Origin: an uncultured Porphyromonadaceae bacterium
GTDB taxonomy: Bacteria; Bacteroidota; Bacteroidia; Bacteroidales; Muribaculaceae
Assembly (NCBI GenBank): GCA_900550645.1
Contig: URTA01000046.1
Location: 1-20,191 of the forward strand
Direction: 5' to 3'
Length of the DNA: 20,191 nucleotides
Shown: piece by piece, positions 15,151 through 20,191 of the stretch
How the letters are laid out: each line of letters opens with the position of its first letter
Numbering within the stretch: the first letter of the stretch is position 1
The notes under the pieces: model-generated
Seen by the model: the letters and a program-made list of their open reading frames with translations, nothing else
Database searches by the model: none
What the model was told of the DNA's origin: nothing
Made by a program: the position numbers and the translations under genes

Positions 15151-16620
15151 TCATTTTTTCCAGAACACCGGCATGAACCACAACAGTATGGTGTACAGTT
15201 CGAGACGGCCTATAAGCATTATAAACGCGAGCGTCCATTTGGCGGCAATAGGCATCGTGAGGAAGTCGCACTCAATGCCTATTGAGTTATTGTCAATAGA
15301 CGTGTTGGAAATTGCATTCAGGGCAGTGAAGAAACTCTCGGACAGCGGCAGTCCGTACAGCGAGAGCAGCGTGCCGCCAACAAGGATGACCAATATGTAC
15401 AGGAACAGGAACGCCAGCACTTTCGCCACAAGCATATTCGGCGTGCCCTTGCCGTTCATGCAGATGGTTGTGACGGCGTTGGGGTGCATTATCTTGTAAA
15501 ACTCGTTCTTAATGAACTTGACAAGAACGATGATACGGTCGAGTTTCGCGCCGCCGGACGTGCTTCCGGCACAAGCTCCGGTAAACATCATCAGCACCAT
15601 TATTATGACAGCCATCGGTCCCCACTGCGCAAAATCAGGCTCGGTGAACCCTGTTGATGAGATTATGCTTACCGACTGGAACAGAGGGTCGATGGTCAGG
15701 TCGCCTACATTATGCACCATACCTTTCAGCACCAGGTTTATGCACAATATAGCGTATGCGACCAACACCATGCCTACATACCATTTCAACGCATCATTGC
15801 GTAAGGCATAGCGGAATTCGCCCAATGCAGCGCGATAAAGTATGGAGAAGTTGACACCTCCAAGGAACATGAACAGGACTACCACTACGCGCACATACAG
15901 GCTGTTTTCGGCAATAGCGGTCATTTCGGGAGTGGCGAACCCTCCCGTTGACATAGTCGAAAGCCCGAAACAGAATGCGTCAAAGAAGTTCATGTCCGAA
16001 AACGACAGAAATACCACTATAGCAATCGTAAGACACAGGTAAACAAGCCACAAGCTCTTGGCAGTATTGCTGACACGAGGGCGCAGTTTGTCCTGTGTGA
16101 TGCCAGTCACTTCAGCATTGAACAGCTGTATGCCTCCTTGATAGTTGAGCATCGGCACAACTGCCAGGGTGAACAGGATTATTCCCATGCCGCCGATCCA
16201 CTGTATCACGCTTCTCCACATCAGTATGCCGTGCGAAACCTCATGGGAGAAGTCAAGTAGCGACACACCTGTGGTAGTAAACCCGCTCATTGTCTCAAAA
16301 AAAGCATCTGTAAGCGTCATGTGGGGGCCGCAAATCATGAACGGCACAAGCCCGAACAGCGAGAGGACTACCCATGTCAGGCCGGTGAGCAGTATCGCCT
16401 CGCGCTTGCGCATCTCGCGGTTGCGCGGACGCAGCCGAACCAGCAAACTGCCGGCTGCAAGCATTATTCCGCAGCTGATGAGCAGTTGCAGCACGTCGCT
16501 TTCGGCATAGCACAGGCTGACAACGATAGGTATCACCATAAACGCAGCCTCAATAAGGAGCAGGAAACCCAGCACCTTGAACAGCATCTTGAAGTTTATG
16601 AATGAATATTTCACCAGCAT
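15151..16620 (-). CDS. trkH: Trk-type potassium uptake, membrane subunit
   Basis: A 489-residue inner-membrane protein of the TrkH/KtrB family that passes potassium into the cell together with cytosolic TrkA, encoded just upstream. Four pore-loop regions are visible: TMSGFTTTGVSLL, STMSTGGFATPEM, SIISSTGFTEPDF and ALNAISNTSIDNNSIG. The first three keep the filter glycine; the fourth has Ser where the family usually reads SNVGPG. The glycine-rich GACAGSTSGGAK gate-loop region and the C-terminal LIGRLELYTILLWFMPVFWKK are intact. The start is preceded by GGAG nine bases upstream of the ATG. It lies 34 bases after trkA. Confidence 0.95.
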   Translation of the reverse strand: MLVKYSFINFKMLFKVLGFLLLIEAAFMVIPIVVSLCYAESDVLQLLISCGIMLAAGSLLVRLRPRNREMRKREAILLTGLTWVVLSLFGLVPFMICGPHMTLTDAFFETMSGFTTTGVSLLDFSHEVSHGILMWRSVIQWIGGMGIILFTLAVVPMLNYQGGIQLFNAEVTGITQDKLRPRVSNTAKSLWLVYLCLTIAIVVFLSFSDMNFFDAFCFGLSTMSTGGFATPEMTAIAENSLYVRVVVVLFMFLGGVNFSILYRAALGEFRYALRNDALKWYVGMVLVAYAILCINLVLKGMVHNVGDLTIDPLFQSVSIISSTGFTEPDFAQWGPMAVIIMVLMMFTGACAGSTSGGAKLDRIIVLVKFIKNEFYKIMHPNAVTTICMNGKGTPNMLVAKVLAFLFLYILVILVGGTLLSLYGLPLSESFFTALNAISNTSIDNNSIGIECDFLTMPIAAKWTLAFIMLIGRLELYTILLWFMPVFWKK

Positions 16621-16654
16621 CGTCTGTTGCTCCGCTTGTTCGTCCTATTGCATG

Positions 16655-17989
16655 TCAGAGAAACCATTTCTCTATCTTGTGTATGAACCCATGCAGACAG
16701 AACACGACCACATAATCGCCCTCCTGAATGTGGGTGTCACCGTTGATGAGGTAGCACTTTCCGTCACGCACCATTGCCGCGAGTGTCATTTCCCGAGGCA
16801 GATTAAGCCGCTTGACCGGCTCGCGAGTTATGCGGGCGTTTGGCTGCACCTGCAATTCGGCTGCATCGGCGTTGGCCAGCGACAGGCACTTGGCGTTCTG
16901 TTCGTCTGCATCGAGCAGGAACTGGAATATGTAGCTCGAAGCTTGCAGCTTCTTGTTGATCGTCGTGCCGATGTTCAGGTTTTCGGCAAGGCTGATGAAC
17001 TGCAGGTTCTCCACATCTGCTATAGTCTTCGGCACGCCGAACTCTTTTGCGGTCAGGCAAGCAAGTATATTTGTCTCAGACGATTCTGTCAGTGCGAGGA
17101 AAGCGTCATACTGGTACATGTTGTTCTCCATCAGCACATCCACGTCACGGCCGTCGCCGCAGACTATCTCGCAGTCTGGGAGCTGTGTCGCCATCCACTC
17201 GCAATGCTCGCGGTTCAGGTCTATTATCTTGATGTGGAACTTGTCATGGTACTGCAATGCAAAGCGAACAGCAATAGGGCTTCCGCCCATTATCATAAGC
17301 CGCTTTATAGTTCGCTTGGTCTTGCCGCACAGAGTGCGAACCTGTTCGACAAACGGGGGCGTGGTGATGAAATACAGCATATCGCCGGCAAGTATCTCAT
17401 CGTTGCCTCGAGGCACTATGGTCTCGTTGTTGCGCTTTATCGCCACGATATGGAAATTGTGAATGTCTCCGGGGAGGTTGCACAGCTTCAGCCCAACCAG
17501 CTGGCAGTTTGTGCGCAGCCGCACGCCGATGAGCAGCAGCTCGCCGTCATGGAGTTCTCCCCAGTACCGTGCCCAGTTGTGTTGCAGCGACTTGTAAATT
17601 TCTTTGGCAGCGAGAAACTCGGGATAGATAAGCACATCAACGCCAATCTGTTTCAATACCGCCTTGTTGTGCGGAGCGAGAAACTCTGCATTGTCAATAC
17701 GAGCAACAGTCTTGCCAGCTCCAAGCCTCTTGGCTATGGAACAAGCCGTTATGTTGCGTGTTTCGTATGGGGTTACAGCAATGTACAGGTCGGTGTCGGC
17801 GATACCCATGTCTCGCATTGTCTCGAGCGATGACGTGGAGCCGTTCCATGTCATCAGGTTATAGTTCGAGTCAATTATGTCGAGCTGTTGCTGATTGCTG
17901 TCAATCAGGATGATGTCCTGGTTTTCGTTTGACAGCATCTTTGCAAGGTGTGTACCCACCTCTCCTGCACCTGCTATGATGATTTTCAT
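16655..17989 (-). CDS. trkA: Trk potassium uptake, NAD-binding regulatory subunit
   Basis: A 444-residue peripheral membrane protein with two RCK repeats that gates TrkH in response to nucleotides. The first Rossmann domain opens with MKIIIAGAGEVGTHLA and has IDSN after strand 2, whose Asp suits NAD(H). The second begins LMIMGGSPIAVRFA (about 230), with IDLNREHCE; each is followed by a C-terminal RCK lobe. The frame is open upstream for another 33 codons inside dxs, but the Rossmann strand begins at the chosen ATG, which overlaps the dxs stop as ATGA (17989-17986), indicating translational coupling. The tail DTHIQEGDYVVVFCLHGFIHKIEKWFL is typical. Confidence 0.95.
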   Translation of the reverse strand: MKIIIAGAGEVGTHLAKMLSNENQDIILIDSNQQQLDIIDSNYNLMTWNGSTSSLETMRDMGIADTDLYIAVTPYETRNITACSIAKRLGAGKTVARIDNAEFLAPHNKAVLKQIGVDVLIYPEFLAAKEIYKSLQHNWARYWGELHDGELLLIGVRLRTNCQLVGLKLCNLPGDIHNFHIVAIKRNNETIVPRGNDEILAGDMLYFITTPPFVEQVRTLCGKTKRTIKRLMIMGGSPIAVRFALQYHDKFHIKIIDLNREHCEWMATQLPDCEIVCGDGRDVDVLMENNMYQYDAFLALTESSETNILACLTAKEFGVPKTIADVENLQFISLAENLNIGTTINKKLQASSYIFQFLLDADEQNAKCLSLANADAAELQVQPNARITREPVKRLNLPREMTLAAMVRDGKCYLINGDTHIQEGDYVVVFCLHGFIHKIEKWFL

Positions 17990-19908
17990 TGCTTCAAATC
18001 GTTTACACGTTCTGCAGCCTCCGTTATGCCCTGCACGTCGTAGCCGCACATACGTTTGAGCTGCGCCACTGTGGCATGGTGAACCCACTTGTCCGCCACG
18101 CCCAACATTTCAACGTCCATCGGGAGACGGTGTTCGTCGACATACCTGCGCACAGCAGCACCGAGGCCTCCGCTTATAGCACCGTCCTCAACGGTGATGA
18201 TGTACCGGTGAGCTGGAACAAGGCTGTCAATGAGGGCTGTATCAAGAGGTTTGAGCCATATCATGTCGTACACGTCAACAGCTATGCCCTTGGCTGCGAG
18301 CTGTTCGCGAGCATTGACAGCATCGTTGCCAGCCGGACCAATGGTTAGAATTGCAGTCGCGGCATTGCCGTCACCAGCCACGAGCCGCCCCTTGCCAAGA
18401 GCTATCTCCTCCATTGGCGTTTGCCAATCAGGTGTAGTGGCAGCACCGCGCGGATAGCGTATGGCGAGAGGGCCGTCCAGCCGAAGCGAGGTGTACATCA
18501 GGTTGCGCAGCGTGCGCTCGTCCATCGGCGAGGCTATCTTCATACCCGGGATGCAGCTGAGGTAACACAGGTCAAAAAGGCCGTGGTGTGTCACGCCGTC
18601 CTCCCCGACCACACCGGCACGGTCGATGCAGAAAGTCACAGGCAGCCCTTGCAAGCACACGTCATGTATTATGTTGTCGTATGCGCGTTGCAGGAACGAG
18701 GAGTATATTGCCACAAACGGCCGCTTGCCCGCAGCGGCGAGGCCTCCGGCGAATGTCACGCCGTGTCCCTCAGAGATGCCCACATCAAAAGCCCGTTTCG
18801 GGTATCTGGCAAGCAGTTCAGACATTGATGTACCCGATGGCATAGCGGCAGTAATGCCCATTACACGGTCGTCGGTGTCTGCCAGTTCCACGAGAGTTTT
18901 GCCAAACACCTGCTGCCACAGCAACGGCGCGTCAGGGCTGCTTTTCTTGAGCCGCTCTCCTGTCTCCGGATTGAACTTGCCAGGAGCGTGCCAAACAGAC
19001 GGATTCTTTTCCGCTTCGGCAAATCCTTTTCCCTTGACGGTGCGTATATGCAGCAAGCGCGGACCGTCCATATCCTTGATTTCGCGCAGCACACGCACCA
19101 GCCGGGGTATGTCATGTCCGTTTATCGGGCCGAAATAGCGTATGTTGAGTCCCTCGAATATGTTCTGCTGCTTTGAGATGAATGCTTTGAGCGAGTTGTT
19201 GAGCCGCAGCAGCCGACCGCGTCCGCGTTCCTTTACCAGACCGGCCTTGCGCAGCATTGTGTACAGCTTGTAACGCCAGCGGTTGTAGCCAGGCGAGGTG
19301 GTCAATTCTGTGAGGTAGCGGTGCAATGCCCCGACATTGTCATCGATACTCATGTCATTGTCATTGAGTATGATGAGCAAGTTGTTCGGGTTGTTTGACG
19401 CATTGTTCAGCCCCTCGAAAGCGAGGCCGCCGCTTATCGAGGCATCCCCTATCACAGCTACTGTCTTGCGATCCTCGTTGCCAGGGGTATTCATGTCGGC
19501 TATCGCCATTCCGAGTGCTGCCGAGATTGAGTTGCTGGCATGTCCAGCCATGAATGTGTCATACTCGCTCTCGTTGGGATTTGGGAAGCCGCTCAATCCG
19601 TTGAGTGTGCGGAGGGTATCAAAGCGGTCGCGTCTGCCTGTCAACAGCTTATGCGCGTATGCCTGATGCCCCACGTCCCAGACGATGCGGTCACGCGGCG
19701 TGTCAAACACATAGTGCAATGCCACAGTCAGATCCACTGCCCCCATGCTCGAAGCAAAATGCCCGGGATTGACCGCAAGAGTGTTCACTATCTTGTTACG
19801 CAGGTCAGCAGCGACTGCGTCAAGAGCCTCTACGGGCAGCTTGCGCAATTCCTCCGGCGAGTTTATCTCCGGCACGTCACCATTGCCGACAGCTTCGTTA
19901 TTTGTCAT
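17986..19908 (-). CDS. dxs: 1-Deoxy-D-xylulose-5-phosphate synthase
   Basis: A 640-residue thiamine-diphosphate enzyme joining pyruvate and glyceraldehyde-3-phosphate, the first step of the MEP isoprenoid pathway. Visible: NPGHFASSMGAVDLT (H50), WDVGHQAYAHKLLTGR, GHASNSISAALG, the ThDP/Mg motif GDASISGG...NDNDMS (154-187), the catalytic Glu in FDVGISEGHGVTFAGGLA (about 380), and AIRYPRGA. The chosen ATG gives a family-normal length; an ATG ten codons upstream (19938) is possible but overlaps more of the small membrane protein gene. The start overlaps the upstream small gene by 11 bases, and the stop overlaps trkA by 4. Pairing with potassium uptake is a recurrent Bacteroidota gene order as I recall it. 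Confidence 0.96.
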   Translation of the reverse strand: MTNNEAVGNGDVPEINSPEELRKLPVEALDAVAADLRNKIVNTLAVNPGHFASSMGAVDLTVALHYVFDTPRDRIVWDVGHQAYAHKLLTGRRDRFDTLRTLNGLSGFPNPNESEYDTFMAGHASNSISAALGMAIADMNTPGNEDRKTVAVIGDASISGGLAFEGLNNASNNPNNLLIILNDNDMSIDDNVGALHRYLTELTTSPGYNRWRYKLYTMLRKAGLVKERGRGRLLRLNNSLKAFISKQQNIFEGLNIRYFGPINGHDIPRLVRVLREIKDMDGPRLLHIRTVKGKGFAEAEKNPSVWHAPGKFNPETGERLKKSSPDAPLLWQQVFGKTLVELADTDDRVMGITAAMPSGTSMSELLARYPKRAFDVGISEGHGVTFAGGLAAAGKRPFVAIYSSFLQRAYDNIIHDVCLQGLPVTFCIDRAGVVGEDGVTHHGLFDLCYLSCIPGMKIASPMDERTLRNLMYTSLRLDGPLAIRYPRGAATTPDWQTPMEEIALGKGRLVAGDGNAATAILTIGPAGNDAVNAREQLAAKGIAVDVYDMIWLKPLDTALIDSLVPAHRYIITVEDGAISGGLGAAVRRYVDEHRLPMDVEMLGVADKWVHHATVAQLKRMCGYDVQGITEAAERVNDLKQ

Positions 19909-20071
19909 TCCGTATATACTTTTTCCACAGCGGGACAAATACTATTATCCCGGACATTATGATTATGAGCAGGTTGACGAGCGTTATCCCGAGAGCCGTC
20001 AGCGCATACCACGCCAGCCACAGCCACACGGCTGCCAGCACGCTTATCCCTATTTTCCTGCCCAAGTTCAT
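19898..20071 (-). CDS. Small membrane protein at the head of the dxs operon
   Basis: A 57-residue protein starting MNLGRKIGISVLAAVWLWLAWYAL, with two hydrophobic segments (about 8-26 and 28-47) and a basic tail WKKYIRNDK, so probably an inner-membrane hairpin with both ends in the cytosol. No family recognised. The frame remains open upstream to an ATG at 20179, which would add 36 residues lacking membrane character. The gene overlaps the dxs start by 11 bases, which argues for real co-translation. Existence is likely; function unknown. Confidence 0.6.
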   Translation of the reverse strand: MNLGRKIGISVLAAVWLWLAWYALTALGITLVNLLIIIMSGIIVFVPLWKKYIRNDK

Positions 20072-20079
20072 TGCAAATG

Positions 20080-20110
20080 CGAAATTAGCAAATATTCCCC
20101 ACACCGCAAA
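20080..20110 (-). promoter_or_regulatory. Candidate promoter of the dxs-trk operon
   Basis: On the minus strand TTTG (20110-20107), a 19-base spacer and TAATTTCG (20087-20080) match the consensus except for one -7 base. The start site would fall only a few bases before the small gene's ATG at 20071, leaving almost no leader, so the call is weak. Confidence 0.3.
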
Positions 20111-20142
20111 AAGCAACGCCGTGCATTTTTCAGTTGTTTGCG

Positions 20143-20174
20143 CTTGGCGACAGGTATGATTTTGATTACCTTTG
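20143..20174 (+). promoter_or_regulatory. Promoter for a gene beyond the right edge
   Basis: TTGG (20143-20146) is followed after 20 bases by TACCTTTG (20167-20174) and CA, a good Bacteroidota -7 box. It points rightward, so a plus-strand gene divergent from the dxs operon should start just past the window. Confidence 0.5.
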
Positions 20175-20191
20175 CACAAACTTTTGGAAGA

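Noticed and set aside
16577..17833. 418-codon plus-strand open frame opposite trkA and the start of trkH
   Set aside because: Antisense shadow, rich in His/Val/Cys with no recognisable domain, while the minus frames encode complete RCK and TrkH motifs.
1..20191. tRNA genes, rRNA, CRISPR arrays, insertion sequences
   Set aside because: No cloverleaf or TpsiC-like signature, no regularly spaced direct repeats and no transposase were seen on reading; the only recombinase is the serine invertase.

Overview
The window looks like the chromosome of a gut Bacteroidales bacterium, probably of the Muribaculaceae/Bacteroidaceae type. Supporting this are a type III glutamine synthetase, a dxs-trkA-trkH gene cluster, and several promoters of the Bacteroidota form (TTTG, about 20 bases, TAnnTTTG). 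No rRNA, tRNA or CRISPR array was seen. Family assignments come from reading motifs in the sequence; no database search was run.

Layout. Housekeeping genes flank an accessory island. At the left, glnN (minus, 37-2040) ends short of the usual family C-terminus. The island (about 2149-11312) holds a 211-bp segment bounded by 24-bp inverted repeats, a fused phospholipase-D/SNF2 helicase (2380-5658), an Eco57I-like type IIG methyltransferase (5667-9047), an inverted silent copy of the methyltransferase's C-terminus (9093-9533), a serine DNA invertase (9535-10185, minus) and an unassigned gene (10254-11312). A 435-bp stretch without a convincing gene follows. Then come a polyprenol-phosphate mannose synthase-like glycosyltransferase and dihydroorotase pyrC (plus). 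Facing them is a minus-strand operon read from the right: small membrane protein, dxs, trkA, trkH and an MFS transporter. A plus-strand promoter at the right edge serves a gene outside the window.

Central observation. The helicase-methyltransferase pair looks like a defence or restriction-modification system with two separate DNA-inversion switches. The first is a probable invertible promoter. In the present orientation the best consensus promoter points away from the operon, toward glnN; flipped, it would lie about 40 bases upstream of the helicase start codon. The second is an invertible specificity module. A 20-bp and a 34-bp perfect inverted repeat, both in the same reading phase, link the expressed methyltransferase C-terminus to an opposite-strand alternative. 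The invertase gene stops two bases outside this segment. Nested repeats of this kind could give four C-terminal combinations. The inversions are inferred from sequence architecture and have not been observed.

How the parts may work together. The methyltransferase would set DNA target specificity, and the helicase/nuclease would act on unmodified DNA. Inversion would change both whether the operon is expressed and which target it recognises, giving a mixed population under phage attack.
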